Shown piece by piece: positions 1 through 9,322 of a stretch of DNA of 64,000 bases. The translations under genes were made by a program, and so were the position numbers. Source of the stretch: Flavobacterium sp. Root935 (lineage in GTDB: Bacteria; Bacteroidota; Bacteroidia; Flavobacteriales; Flavobacteriaceae). A model generated the notes under the pieces. It did no database searches. It saw nothing but the letters and a program-made list of their open reading frames with translations, and was not told the origin of the DNA. The stretch spans positions 186,381-250,380 of the forward strand of contig NZ_LMJL01000007.1 in assembly GCF_001429295.1 (NCBI RefSeq), written 5' to 3'. How positions within the stretch are numbered: position 1 is the stretch's first letter; each line of letters starts with the position of its first letter.

Positions 1-3000
1 CGAACCGATATATACCAATGCCTTTTTTAACACTTTGTATCCTAAATCTTCAATTGCATCCTGATATTCTTGAATTTGATTTTGATATTTCGCATTAACT
101 GCGCCCGTTTTATAATCCAAAAGATAAGCTTCTTTATTCTCTAAAAATACAATACGATCTGGTTTTAAAATTCTTCCTTCTTTTTGAACAATGGTCTGCT
201 CATTCAAAACAGTATCATTTCCATTAAAACAAATGGATAATTCAGGATGATTTACAATTTCTCTTAAAGTCTTCAATACTTGCTCGACTTGATCAAAAGT
301 AATTAACCCATTTTCGAGTGATTTTGTTACCGCCAGATCAATGTCTGATTTATCTTTAACAAAAGCCAAAATCTCATGTACAATATTTCCATACGAAATC
401 GCTTCTTGTTGATGTGTTCCCCACATTAAAGCTTCACGCTGGGCAATTTTAATATTTTTAGGATTTAAAACTTCTTTTACGACTGGAATTGATTTTACTA
501 AATCAACCGTTTTTGTGTTTTTTGAAAGTCTTAATTTATTCCCAAATTCATAATTCAGTTTCTCTTCATCATAAATCCCTTCATTAATTAAATACTTAAT
601 AAAGAATGAAGCCATATTATTTGGATATTCACCGTCATTTTTTGCTTTCAGCGATTGAGAAATCACATACAATTGTTCTTCAGCACGAGTTAACGCAACG
701 TACAAAACATTGATATTGTCCAATAATTCTTCTTGCTTTTTCAAGTTGAAAACTGCAGAAGCACTTTCACCAAAACTCTCCACAACACTGCTATTATCCA
801 CCAGCGCTTTCGGAACCCCTAAATTCGTTTCTTCAGTGTCGAGCCATAATTTATCTTTTGGTTTACGATTATAATCTTCATCGGCAAAAGGCATAATTAC
901 AACTGGAAATTCTAAACCTTTCGATTTATGGATTGTCATAATACGAACAGCATTATTTCCTTCCGGCGATGGAATACTAAATTTCTCTGCATTCTTATCC
1001 CAGAAAACTAAAAAATCTGCCACTCCTGATTGATTTCGAATATCACGCTCTAAAACAATATCCAGAAAAAACTGAACATAAGCATTTCCTTCTGAAGGAA
1101 GAATAAATTTAGAAATGATAATTTCAACCGCCTCGTAAAGAGATTTTTTTCGCACATCTTCAAAAGAAAAAGAAACATCAAAAGTTAAAAGCCATTCTTC
1201 AAATTCTTTCTCAAATCTATAACTCATCCCTTTAGCTATAAAATCATGAACTGGCATTGCCAAATCTTTAGTTGAAGCCAAGAAATGAAGAAAATTAGCT
1301 TTTGATTCTAAATTTGCACTGTTATTCAAATATCGAAGTAAATGAACTATCAAGCGAACTTCTGCCGCATTTTGAATCATCAAGGTTTCTGAAGACAAAA
1401 GCGGAATTCCTTGTTCGGTTAAATAATTAGCAACTGCAATTCCCTGATCTCTTTTTCGGGTCAGAATTACAATATCTTTATATTCAAAACCTTGTTTTAC
1501 CACTTCTTGAATGGTATTTAAAGTCGCTAAGACATACAAATCAGATTTCTCTACAGCTTCTTCATCATCAGCAAAATCATTTTTATCAACGACCGGTAGA
1601 AATGAAATATTGACGTAACCTCCGTTTTTTGAATTTATATTCTGAAAACTATGATTTTCGTATAAATCTTTATAATCTTCGTTTGAAAATTCAGCCGAGA
1701 TCAATTTAAAAAATGCATTATTGAACTCTATAACTTCGCTGTAGCTTCGATAATTGGTATTTAAATGCTTAATTGCCTTATCTGGGTTATTGAACGGATT
1801 TACATCTTTACTCAATTCAATAAACTGCTCTGCTTTACCGCCGCGCCAGCGATAAATCGACTGTTTAGGATCGCCAACAATCATCAATGTTCCTTTATTT
1901 CCTAAATCGTCTAAACCAGAAAGCGAATTATCAATTAACGGAATTAAATTCTGCCATTGCATTTCAGAAGTATCTTGAAATTCATCAATAAAAAAATGAC
2001 GATAGCGTTCTCCTAAACGTTCGTAAATAAATGGCGCAGGCTGATTCTGAATTTCGCGGTGAATAATGGCATTGAATTCTGAAATAGACAAGATATTTTG
2101 CTCAGATTGAATTTTAGCCAATTCATTACTTACAGTGTTAAGAAGCGAAAGCGGTGTGATATTTTTTAAAAAGGCTTTGTAAAAATCCCTTTTCTCAAAG
2201 TTTTTATATACCTCCTTCAAAATTTGAAGCAACTCTGGAATAATATTTTCTATTAACGCTCTGTCTTTTGCAGTCTTATTAATCGCAATATCATCAAACT
2301 CATGAAAAGTTTTATTTTTCGGATTGAATTTTCCGTCTCGAATACTTTCTAAGTGATTTGGAAAAGTTCCTCGAGAAAATGATTTTGGATCAATTCCGTT
2401 TTTATCAATTAATTCAATTGCTTTAGAAGCTAGTTCTGCATTCTTAGATTCTAATTCTTTGCAAAGCGTCTGCATTTTTTGTTTAATCTCAACAAACTCT
2501 TCGATTGTTTTGTCTTGAAAATGCAGAATCTCATTTCGGTTATTTTCATTTAAAACCAATCTCCCTGTATCCAAAATTTCACGCGATACATCCCAGCTTT
2601 TATCATCATCGGTTTTTTCCATTGTAAAATCGATGAGTAATTTGGTCAACGTTTCATCTTCACCAGCTTGGGCTATAATTGCATCAACAGCTTCTACCAA
2701 TAAGTTTTCTGTATCCAGCGTCACTTCAAAAGTCATAGGAAGATTTAAGTCATGCGCAAAGGCACGGATAACTTTATGCGTAAATTTATCAATTGTAGAA
2801 ATATCAAAAGCTGCATAATTATGAATTAAGTGCTTTATGATTTGCTGCGATTTGGTTTTGATTTTAATAATTGAAAGTCCCGTATCACGCGAAAGATCTT
2901 CCATTAAATCAGCTGCCTTTGGAGACGGATCGTCTTTTGCAAACTCAGACAAACTTCCAACAATACGGCTTTTCATTTCATGAACCGCTTTATTGGTGAA

Positions 3001-3135
3001 TGTTATCGCTAGAATATTTCGATATGCATCGTGTTTTGGAGAGGAAAGAATAATTTTGAGATATTCTTTAACCAATGTATACGTCTTTCCTGATCCCGCA
3101 GAAGCATCATAAATGGAGAAAGACGGACTTTGCAT
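1..3135 (-). CDS. AddA/RecB-like UvrD-family helicase-nuclease (3' end cut by window)
   Basis: This reading frame is open from an ATG at 3135 to base 1 (1045 codons) and continues beyond the window. It is a superfamily 1 DNA helicase fused to a C-terminal nuclease, expected to resect double-strand breaks for RecA loading. The Walker A sequence ASAGSGKT lies at residues 11-18. Further in, DEFQDTS (Walker B) is followed by VGDPKQSIYRWRGG (motif III). Near base 150-90 the PD-(D/E)XK signature PDRIVF...LLDYKTG is visible, so the protein is nearly complete. The usual Bacteroidota partner, an AddB-like nuclease, would lie outside the window. The next gene upstream is lspA on the same strand, separated by a strong hairpin. 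Confidence 0.9.
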   Translation of the reverse strand, partial: MQSPSFSIYDASAGSGKTYTLVKEYLKIILSSPKHDAYRNILAITFTNKAVHEMKSRIVGSLSEFAKDDPSPKAADLMEDLSRDTGLSIIKIKTKSQQIIKHLIHNYAAFDISTIDKFTHKVIRAFAHDLNLPMTFEVTLDTENLLVEAVDAIIAQAGEDETLTKLLIDFTMEKTDDDKSWDVSREILDTGRLVLNENNRNEILHFQDKTIEEFVEIKQKMQTLCKELESKNAELASKAIELIDKNGIDPKSFSRGTFPNHLESIRDGKFNPKNKTFHEFDDIAINKTAKDRALIENIIPELLQILKEVYKNFEKRDFYKAFLKNITPLSLLNTVSNELAKIQSEQNILSISEFNAIIHREIQNQPAPFIYERLGERYRHFFIDEFQDTSEMQWQNLIPLIDNSLSGLDDLGNKGTLMIVGDPKQSIYRWRGGKAEQFIELSKDVNPFNNPDKAIKHLNTNYRSYSEVIEFNNAFFKLISAEFSNEDYKDLYENHSFQNINSKNGGYVNISFLPVVDKNDFADDEEAVEKSDLYVLATLNTIQEVVKQGFEYKDIVILTRKRDQGIAVANYLTEQGIPLLSSETLMIQNAAEVRLIVHLLRYLNNSANLESKANFLHFLASTKDLAMPVHDFIAKGMSYRFEKEFEEWLLTFDVSFSFEDVRKKSLYEAVEIIISKFILPSEGNAYVQFFLDIVLERDIRNQSGVADFLVFWDKNAEKFSIPSPEGNNAVRIMTIHKSKGLEFPVVIMPFADEDYNRKPKDKLWLDTEETNLGVPKALVDNSSVVESFGESASAVFNLKKQEELLDNINVLYVALTRAEEQLYVISQSLKAKNDGEYPNNMASFFIKYLINEGIYDEEKLNYEFGNKLRLSKNTKTVDLVKSIPVVKEVLNPKNIKIAQREALMWGTHQQEAISYGNIVHEILAFVKDKSDIDLAVTKSLENGLITFDQVEQVLKTLREIVNHPELSICFNGNDTVLNEQTIVQKEGRILKPDRIVFLENKEAYLLDYKTGAVNAKYQNQIQEYQDAIEDLGYKVLKKALVYIGS

Positions 3136-3191
3136 AAGTTTGGTTTTAGTATTGTAAAAATAGCATAATTAAATATTAAATCCCAATAATG

Positions 3192-3256
3192 AAAAATTCC
3201 AAATTCCAATATTTGTTTGCAATTAGCACTTCAAAAATTGGAATTTGGAATTTTTT
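3192..3256 (-). terminator. Hairpin of the AATTCCAAATTCCAA family after lspA
   Basis: The arms AAAAATTCCAAATTCCAAT (3192-3210) and its exact complement (3237-3255) form a perfect 19-bp stem with a 26-base loop. It sits just downstream of the lspA stop codon, so termination of lspA is the simplest role. Close relatives occur at 15093-15140 and 30005-30047. Confidence 0.75.
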
Positions 3257-3277
3257 ATATTGTATTTTTAAAAATAA

Positions 3278-3874
3278 TTAGTGTTTTGGAAAAGCTCTTT
3301 TATTAAAAACCAAAAGTATACCTACTCCTGTAGAAATTGCCATATCGGCAACATTAAAAATAGCATTAAAAAAAGCAAAATGTTTACCACCGAAAATTGG
3401 AAGCCAAGTTGGTAGATTTCCTTCCCAAATAGGGAAATAAAACATATCTACTACTAAACCATGAAACCAAGTTCCGTATGGAGCTGGAGAAAAAATGGTT
3501 GCTAAATTATGAGTGCTGTCATCAAAAATAACTCCGTAAAAAACAGAATCGATAATATTTCCTGCCGCACCTGCAAAGATTAATGCAATAGCAACTATCA
3601 AATAAGTCGAATGACGTTTTTTTATGGCATCAGAAAGCCACCAGCCAATTCCGAAAACTGCAAAAATCCTGAAAACAGTTAAAATTAATTTTCCGTATTC
3701 TCCAGGTATTTTTGTTCCCCAAGCCATACCTTCATTTTCAATAAAATGAATTCTAAACCAATCAAAAATAACTACTTCTTCTCCAAGAATGAAATTTGTT
3801 TTGACATAGATTTTAGAAAGCTGATCAACGATTAAAACTAAAAATATAAGGAAATACGCTTTTCGTAATGACAT
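3278..3874 (-). CDS. lspA: Lipoprotein signal peptidase II
   Basis: LspA cleaves the signal peptide from diacylglyceryl-modified prolipoproteins in the inner membrane. The 198-residue protein has four hydrophobic segments. Both catalytic aspartate motifs are visible: GNIIDSVFYG near residue 110 and FNVADMAIS near residue 178. It is longer than the roughly 160-residue proteobacterial enzymes because of an extended periplasmic loop between these motifs, which is common in Bacteroidota. In many flavobacteria ileS, a dksA-like gene and lspA lie together. Here about 1.5 kb containing three small genes, two of them on the opposite strand, separates lspA from dksA. Confidence 0.95.
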   Translation of the reverse strand: MSLRKAYFLIFLVLIVDQLSKIYVKTNFILGEEVVIFDWFRIHFIENEGMAWGTKIPGEYGKLILTVFRIFAVFGIGWWLSDAIKKRHSTYLIVAIALIFAGAAGNIIDSVFYGVIFDDSTHNLATIFSPAPYGTWFHGLVVDMFYFPIWEGNLPTWLPIFGGKHFAFFNAIFNVADMAISTGVGILLVFNKRAFPKH

Positions 3875-3910
3875 TTTATGAATTTTTGATGGGCAAAAAT
3901 AACAATTAAA

Positions 3911-3938
3911 TCAAAAAAAACGCTCCTAATGGAGCGTT
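3911..3938 (-). terminator. Rho-independent terminator of the 71-residue gene
   Basis: AACGCTCC (3919-3926) pairs with GGAGCGTT (3931-3938) around a TAAT loop. Read on the minus strand, the stem is followed by a run of eight T. It separates the small gene upstream from lspA. Confidence 0.85.
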
Positions 3939-3994
3939 AATTCTTTTCTAAGAAACTAAACAAAGTTTATCTGCTAATCTAAACCTAATAAAGT

Positions 3995-4210
3995 TTACTT
4001 TTTTACAGGAGCTTTCGCTGGAGTTTTTGGACTGTCGGAGAAAAAATCAGAAATAGATTTGAATATCCCTTTGCTCTCTTTTCCGGCAGCAAGCTTTTTA
4101 GCTTCCCCTTTTTTTACATCTGCTTTAAACTTGATACGCAGTTTTTCAAAATCTTTCATTCTGCGCTCTACATCAGAATTTACATCTTTGAATTTCAACA
4201 CTTTAGCCAT
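3995..4210 (-). CDS. Small basic protein, 71 residues, unrecognised
   Basis: I do not recognise this family. The protein is 71 residues, rich in lysine, with a charged, probably helical first half (MAKVLKFKDVNSDVERRMKDFEKLRIKFK) and a tail rich in Lys, Pro and Ala (SPKTPAKAPVKK). There is no signal peptide or membrane segment. An ATG start at 4210 and a strong terminator directly downstream support a real gene. It is divergent from the Roadblock pair, with about 180 bases of AT-rich DNA between them, so the three may share regulation. Nucleic-acid binding is possible from composition only. Confidence 0.6.
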   Translation of the reverse strand: MAKVLKFKDVNSDVERRMKDFEKLRIKFKADVKKGEAKKLAAGKESKGIFKSISDFFSDSPKTPAKAPVKK

Positions 4211-4390
4211 AATGTAAGTTTTTTACAGTAAATAATTTAAATTATTAATGATTTGGTATTACAATGATACATAAATTAATTTATATTTGTTAAATAAAAT
4301 TAACAGTTGTTTAGGAAAATTAGCTATTAATTTAAAAAACAAATACCAAAATGAACTGAATTTAACATTCCTCCCAAAATCCTACAAATC

Positions 4391-4747
4391 ATGAATGAAA
4401 TCACCACTATTCTAAATGACTTTCTTGTCAGCACAAAATCAACCGCAGCATTAATTTTAAACGGAAAGGGAAAATTAATCACTTCCTTAAATTTAGACTA
4501 CGGAGACAGTATTGCAGCGATGAGTGCCGCAATTTTATCAATGAGCGAAAAATTTTTAATTGATTTAGAAAAAGGTTCTTTAAAACAATTATATCTAAAA
4601 AGCTCAGAAGGCGTTATCGTCGGAAACAAAATAAGCGGCTCGAATTTTATTGTTGCTTTTTCTAAAGAAGGAAGCAACCTTGCATTGTTGATGCGCTCAA
4701 CAGAAGAAGTATCTGCTGAATTAAGTAAAAATTCCCTATTGAAATAA
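4391..4747 (+). CDS. Roadblock/LC7-like protein, first of a pair
   Basis: The 118-residue protein reads like a Roadblock/LC7 domain. It has an opening helix, a strand ending in a turn (ALILNGKGKLITSLNL), a helix rich in small residues (DSIAAMSAAILSMSEKFLIDL), strands (LYLKSSEGVIVGNKI and NFIVAFSKEGSNLALLMR), and a final helix. In bacteria this fold, as in MglB, usually regulates small Ras-like GTPases or builds scaffolds. No GTPase gene is adjacent. It starts with ATG and is followed after 33 bases by a second protein of similar design. A TATATTTG promoter-like box lies at 4282-4289, which would give a leader of about 100 bases. The family call rests on sequence pattern only. Confidence 0.65.
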   Translation: MNEITTILNDFLVSTKSTAALILNGKGKLITSLNLDYGDSIAAMSAAILSMSEKFLIDLEKGSLKQLYLKSSEGVIVGNKISGSNFIVAFSKEGSNLALLMRSTEEVSAELSKNSLLK

Positions 4748-4780
4748 CATAAATCTATTAACAAACAAACCCACTAAATT

Positions 4781-5161
4781 ATGAGTAATGATTTTTTAAA
4801 CGTGTTTTTAAATGAAATGAAAACCAACGTAAACGGCTTTATCGCTGTCGCTGTAACAGAAATTGAATCTGGATTAAGTTTTGGAAACTTAACAATCGAC
4901 CCAAGTTTTGACCCAGAACTTGCTGCTGCTTATAACTTAGAAGTTGTAAAAGCTAAATTAAGCGCTGTAAAAGCCTTAAACTTAAACCAAGACATCGAAG
5001 ATATTTTGATCACTTTATCAAATCAAATTCATATTATCGATATTTCTCCAAACAAAAAATTTATGATCTACCTTGCTGCAGATGCTTCAAAAGCAAATCT
5101 AGGTATGACTAGAGCTATTTTAAGAAAACACAAGGCTGAAGTTGAAAAAAATCTAGCATAA
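4781..5161 (+). CDS. Roadblock/LC7-like protein, second of a pair
   Basis: This 126-residue protein resembles its upstream neighbour in length and layout but is divergent. An N-terminal helix leads into GFIAVAVTEIESGLSFGN, then a helix region (DPELAAAYNLEVVKAKLSAV), strands (DILITLSNQIHIIDIS and KFMIYLAADASKANLGM), and a C-terminal helix (TRAILRKHKAEVEK). The pattern fits a Roadblock-type fold. Tandem paralogues suggest a heterodimer. The genes form a two-gene unit with a terminator at 5178-5204. No function can be assigned beyond scaffold or GTPase-regulator by analogy. Confidence 0.6.
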   Translation: MSNDFLNVFLNEMKTNVNGFIAVAVTEIESGLSFGNLTIDPSFDPELAAAYNLEVVKAKLSAVKALNLNQDIEDILITLSNQIHIIDISPNKKFMIYLAADASKANLGMTRAILRKHKAEVEKNLA

Positions 5162-5177
5162 ATTATTACTCTATTTT

Positions 5178-5215
5178 AGAACTATCTCTAATCGAGATAG
5201 TTCTAATTTTCTTTT
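5178..5215 (+). terminator. Terminator of the Roadblock pair
   Basis: AGAACTATCTC (5178-5188) and GAGATAGTTCT (5194-5204) form a perfect 11-bp stem, followed by a T-rich tail. It lies 16 bases after the second gene's stop codon. The following 150 bases to 5360 show no clear feature. Confidence 0.85.
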
Positions 5216-5357
5216 TCACAGCCCCAAAACGTCTGCCTATTTTATTCTTACAAAATTCAAACCCTCCCTTTTTAAAGCAGACATCTTAAAAATAATACAT
5301 TTCTTTCAAATCACAAACTAGTACTTACTTAGATTGATTTTAAAAAGATTAAACAAA

Positions 5358-5390
5358 AAAACGCCCCTAAAAGGAGCGCTTATTTTTTTA
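5358..5390 (-). terminator. Terminator of the dksA-like gene
   Basis: CGCCCCT (5362-5368) pairs with AGGAGCG (5372-5378) with one G-U pair. A-rich DNA precedes it and T-rich DNA follows it, so it can work in both directions. It is placed just after the stop of the minus-strand dksA-like gene. Confidence 0.75.
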
Positions 5391-5402
5391 TTTCAGTGAA
5401 TT

Positions 5403-5783
5403 TTATCTTTGCAAGTTTTTAGCTTCGATACTCATTGTTGCATGAGGAACTATTTTAAGCCTTTCTTTGCTAATCAATTTACCTGTTACTTTGCAAATAC
5501 CGTAAGTTTTGTTTTCTACACGGAAAAGCGCGTTTTTTAAATCACGGATAAACTTTTCTTGTCTAATAGCCAACTGAGAGTTTGCTTCTTTAGACATAGT
5601 TTCACTTCCTTCCTCAAAAGCTTTGAAAGTTGGAGAAGTATCGTCTGTACCGTTATTTAAGTCGTTCATATAAGCACTCTTAATTAAATCAAGATCTGCT
5701 TGCGCTTTTTGTATTTTTGCTTGGATTATCTCTTTGAACTCTGCTAAATCTGCATCAGAGTATCTTGTAATTTCATCTATCAT
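5403..5783 (-). CDS. DksA/TraR-family regulator lacking most zinc-finger cysteines
   Basis: DksA-family proteins bind in the secondary channel of RNA polymerase and modulate initiation. The 126-residue protein has the expected long coiled-coil region (residues 10-50 and 65-90) and the C-terminal segment YGICKVTGKLISKERLKIVPHAT. The position equivalent to the four-cysteine zinc finger keeps only one cysteine, so it is a zinc-independent or degenerate variant, as seen in other flavobacterial relatives. It begins 8 bases after the ileS stop codon, so it is co-transcribed with ileS. Confidence 0.85.
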   Translation of the reverse strand: MIDEITRYSDADLAEFKEIIQAKIQKAQADLDLIKSAYMNDLNNGTDDTSPTFKAFEEGSETMSKEANSQLAIRQEKFIRDLKNALFRVENKTYGICKVTGKLISKERLKIVPHATMSIEAKNLQR

Positions 5784-5790
5784 TTTATAA

Positions 5791-8700
5791 CTATTTTGAA
5801 ATTAATATCATTGTTTTAATATCATCAAACTCAATTTCTGTGCCGTTTTCTAATGCGTCTACAAAAACTAAGTCGTCTGTTAATGTTTCAGACTTAATAT
5901 AGTCTTCATTTTTTGAAACGGCTTCTTCTAAATTACCATCTCTTTTCATTTGTACTTTAATCTTATCAGTAACCTCAAATCCAGAATCTTTACGGATATT
6001 CTGAATTCTATTTACTAATTCTCTTGCAATACCTTCATTTTTTAATTCTTCAGATATTGTTATGTCAAGCGCAACTGTAATTCCGTTTGAATTAGCAACC
6101 AGCCATCCTTCAATATCCTGCGATGTTATTTCGACGTCTTCTAATGATAAAGTTACATTATTTCCAGAAATAACAATATCCAGCGTTCCCTGCTTATCTA
6201 ACTGATTGATCTGATCTGCAGAAAAACCTTGTATTTCCTTAGAAATCAAGCCCATATCCTTTCCAAAACGTGGCCCAAGTGCCTTAAAATTAGGTTTAAT
6301 CTGCTTTACTAAAATACCAGAAGCATCGTCTAAAAGTTCAATTTCTTTCACGTTTACCTCAGCTTTTACTAAGTCAGAAATTGCTTCAATTTCAACTCTC
6401 TGATTCTCGTCAAGTACTGGAATCATTACCTTTTGCAGAGGCTGGCGTACTTTGATCATCTCTTTTTTACGAAGTGATAAAACCAAAGATGAGATGGTTT
6501 GCGCCTTCTGCATTTTACTTTCCAACGTTTTATTAACAAAGTTTTCGACAAATTTTGGGAATTCAGCCAAGTGAACACTAGCAAAATCCTCGGTTCCCGT
6601 CGAAGCTGTTAAATCTCTGTACAATTTATCCATGAAAAAAGGAGCGACTGGAGCGCTTAATTTGCTGATTGTTAACAAGCAAGTATAAAGCGTTTGGTAA
6701 GCTGCAATTTTATCTTTAGCATATTCACCTTTCCAGAAACGACGACGGCATAAACGAACGTACCAGTTACTTAAGTTTTCCTGAACGAAGTCAGAAATTG
6801 CTCTTGTAGCTTTTGTCGGCTCATAATCTTCATAACATTCATCAACAAATTTGATTAAAGTATGAAGTTCAGAAATAATCCATTGATCGATTTCTGGTCT
6901 TTCGTTTAACGGAATTTCCGCTTCAGCGTATTTAAATCCATCGATATTTGCATATAACGAAAAGAATGAATAGGTGTTGTATAATGTTCCAAAGAATTTA
7001 CGACGAACCTCAGCAATTCCTTCAAGGTCAAACTTTAAGTTATCCCAAGGATTGGCATTCATGATCATGTACCAGCGTGTGGCATCAGGACCGTATTCTT
7101 CAATGGTTTTAAACGGGTCTATAGTATTTCCTTTACTCTTAGACATTTTTATTCCGTTTTTATCTAAAACCAAACCGTTTGAAACGACATTTTTATAAGC
7201 TACTTTATCAAAAACCAAAGTTCCGATAGCATGTAACGTATAAAACCATCCACGAGTCTGATCTACTCCTTCAGCGATAAAATTCGCTGGGAAATCTTTG
7301 TTCTCGTCGATTTTGTCTTTGTTCTCAAAAGGATAATGCCATTGTGCATAAGGCATTGCTCCAGAATCGAACCAAACGTCAATTAAATCGCTTTCGCGTT
7401 TCATTGGCTGGCCAGAAGCCGAAACCAAAGTAATTTGATCGACTACATTTTTATGCAAATCGATTAAATCATAATTTGATTCAGACATGTTTCCAACTTC
7501 GAAACCTTTAAATGGGTTTTCTTTTTGAAAACCAGCTTCGATAGATTTCTCAATCGCATTGTACAATTCTTCAACAGAGCCGATAATAATTTCTTCTTTT
7601 TTATCTTCTGTTCTCCAGATTGGCAACGGAATTCCCCAATATCTAGAACGAGATAAATTCCAGTCGTTGGCATTTTTCAACCAATTTCCAAAACGCCCCT
7701 CACCGGTAGACTTAGGTTTCCAGTTGATAGTTTCGTTCAGGTCGAACATTCTATCTTTTACATCGGTTACTTTAATGAACCAAGAATCTAGCGGATAATA
7801 TAATAACGGCTCATCAGTTCTCCAGCTGTGTGGATAACTATGTACGTATTTTTCAACCTTAAAGGCTTTATTTTCTTCTTTTAATCGAATAGCAATTTCA
7901 ACATCTACAGATTTCTCCGGAGCTTGTCCAGCATCGTAATATTCGTTTTTAACGTATTTACCAGCTAAATCTCCTAAATGAGAAGTGAATTTTCCTTGTA
8001 AATCTACTAACGGAACTGCATTTCCTTCTTCATCCAAAACCAACATTGGCGGTACTTCTGGCTTTGCTTCTTTTGCTACTTTGGCATCATCTGCACCAAA
8101 AGTTGGCGCTGTGTGTACAATTCCTGTTCCGTCTTCTGTTGTTACGAAGTCTCCAGCGATTACTCTAAATGCATTTTCAGCATTTTGATATGGCAATACA
8201 TAAGGCAATAGTTGCTCGTAACGGATTTCTACTAAATCTGCCCCTTTTGCTTCGGTCAAGATTTTGTATGGAAGTTTTTTGTCTCCGTTTTTAACGTTGT
8301 CAAAATCAGCATCGTCTTCACTTAAGAAAAATCCTTTACCGAATTGTTTTCCAACTAAGTTTTTAGCCAAAACCACATTAATTGGCTCAAAAGTATATTG
8401 ATTGAAAGTTTTTACTAAAACATAATCAATTTTTGGTCCAACGGTTAAAGCTGTGTTTGACGGCAATGTCCAAGGAGTTGTTGTCCACGCTAAAATGTGA
8501 ATATCTCCAAAACCTTGTAAAAAGCTTGGCAGTGTTTCTGGTAAAGTTTTGAATTGTGCAACAATCGTAGTATCGGTAACATCTCTATAAGCTCCAGGCT
8601 GATTTACTTCGTGAGAAGATAATCCTGTTCCCGCTTTTGGAGAATACGGCTGAATTGTGTATCCTTTGTACAACAAACCTTTATCGTAGATTTGTTTCAA

Positions 8701-9192
8701 AAGCCACCAAACAGATTCCATGTATTTTGGCTTATAAGTTACATATGGATCTTCCATATCAACCCAATAACCCATTTTTTCGGTCAAGTCATTCCACACG
8801 TCAGTATAACGCATAACGGTTTTTTTACACGCTTCGTTATATTCTTCGATAGAAATCGTTTTACCAATATCTTCTTTTGTAATTCCAAGTTCTTTTTCGG
8901 TACCCAATTCTACAGGTAAACCGTGAGTATCCCAGCCGGCTTTTCTTTTTACCTGAAAACCTTTTTGAGTTTTATATCTGCAAAAAATATCTTTAATCGC
9001 ACGCGCCATTACGTGGTGAATTCCTGGTAATCCGTTTGCTGAAGGTGGACCTTCAAAAAATACGAAAGGCTCAGCACCTTCGCGAGTTGTAACACTCTTT
9101 TCAAATATATTTTCTTTCTTCCAAAAATCAAGAACTTCTGACGCTGCAGCTGGCAAGTCAAGTCCTTTGTATTCAGTAAATTTTGTACTCAT
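5791..9192 (-). CDS. ileS: Isoleucyl-tRNA synthetase, type 2 with GIHH motif
   Basis: The enzyme charges tRNA-Ile with isoleucine and edits valine in the cytoplasm. It is 1133 residues, longer than the roughly 940-residue type 1 enzymes, and matches type 2 (eukaryote-like) IleRS. The class I nucleotide-binding motif normally written HxGH reads GIHH at residues 57-60 in PPSANGLPGIHH. The second signature KMSKSKGN is intact and is followed by the anticodon-binding half and a long C-terminal region with no obvious zinc-binding cysteines. WDTHGLPVE and the editing domain are present. Type 2 IleRS with GxHH has been linked to very strong mupirocin resistance. It forms an operon with the dksA-like gene. 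Confidence 0.96.
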   Translation of the reverse strand: MSTKFTEYKGLDLPAAASEVLDFWKKENIFEKSVTTREGAEPFVFFEGPPSANGLPGIHHVMARAIKDIFCRYKTQKGFQVKRKAGWDTHGLPVELGTEKELGITKEDIGKTISIEEYNEACKKTVMRYTDVWNDLTEKMGYWVDMEDPYVTYKPKYMESVWWLLKQIYDKGLLYKGYTIQPYSPKAGTGLSSHEVNQPGAYRDVTDTTIVAQFKTLPETLPSFLQGFGDIHILAWTTTPWTLPSNTALTVGPKIDYVLVKTFNQYTFEPINVVLAKNLVGKQFGKGFFLSEDDADFDNVKNGDKKLPYKILTEAKGADLVEIRYEQLLPYVLPYQNAENAFRVIAGDFVTTEDGTGIVHTAPTFGADDAKVAKEAKPEVPPMLVLDEEGNAVPLVDLQGKFTSHLGDLAGKYVKNEYYDAGQAPEKSVDVEIAIRLKEENKAFKVEKYVHSYPHSWRTDEPLLYYPLDSWFIKVTDVKDRMFDLNETINWKPKSTGEGRFGNWLKNANDWNLSRSRYWGIPLPIWRTEDKKEEIIIGSVEELYNAIEKSIEAGFQKENPFKGFEVGNMSESNYDLIDLHKNVVDQITLVSASGQPMKRESDLIDVWFDSGAMPYAQWHYPFENKDKIDENKDFPANFIAEGVDQTRGWFYTLHAIGTLVFDKVAYKNVVSNGLVLDKNGIKMSKSKGNTIDPFKTIEEYGPDATRWYMIMNANPWDNLKFDLEGIAEVRRKFFGTLYNTYSFFSLYANIDGFKYAEAEIPLNERPEIDQWIISELHTLIKFVDECYEDYEPTKATRAISDFVQENLSNWYVRLCRRRFWKGEYAKDKIAAYQTLYTCLLTISKLSAPVAPFFMDKLYRDLTASTGTEDFASVHLAEFPKFVENFVNKTLESKMQKAQTISSLVLSLRKKEMIKVRQPLQKVMIPVLDENQRVEIEAISDLVKAEVNVKEIELLDDASGILVKQIKPNFKALGPRFGKDMGLISKEIQGFSADQINQLDKQGTLDIVISGNNVTLSLEDVEITSQDIEGWLVANSNGITVALDITISEELKNEGIARELVNRIQNIRKDSGFEVTDKIKVQMKRDGNLEEAVSKNEDYIKSETLTDDLVFVDALENGTEIEFDDIKTMILISK

Positions 9193-9322
9193 TTTATCCT
9201 TTTCTTAAACGAGGTGCGAAAGTAAGGAATTTTGAGGAAAATAGATAAAAGATAACGGAAAAAAGACTGGTTTAAAGAAATTTCGAGTAGATTCCGCAAC
9301 AAAAAACAGCCTTTTTATTGAT

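Noticed and set aside
5216-5357. Possible hidden gene between the Roadblock pair and dksA-like gene
   Set aside because: No frame of useful length; only a weak GTCTGC/GCAGAC inverted pair is seen.
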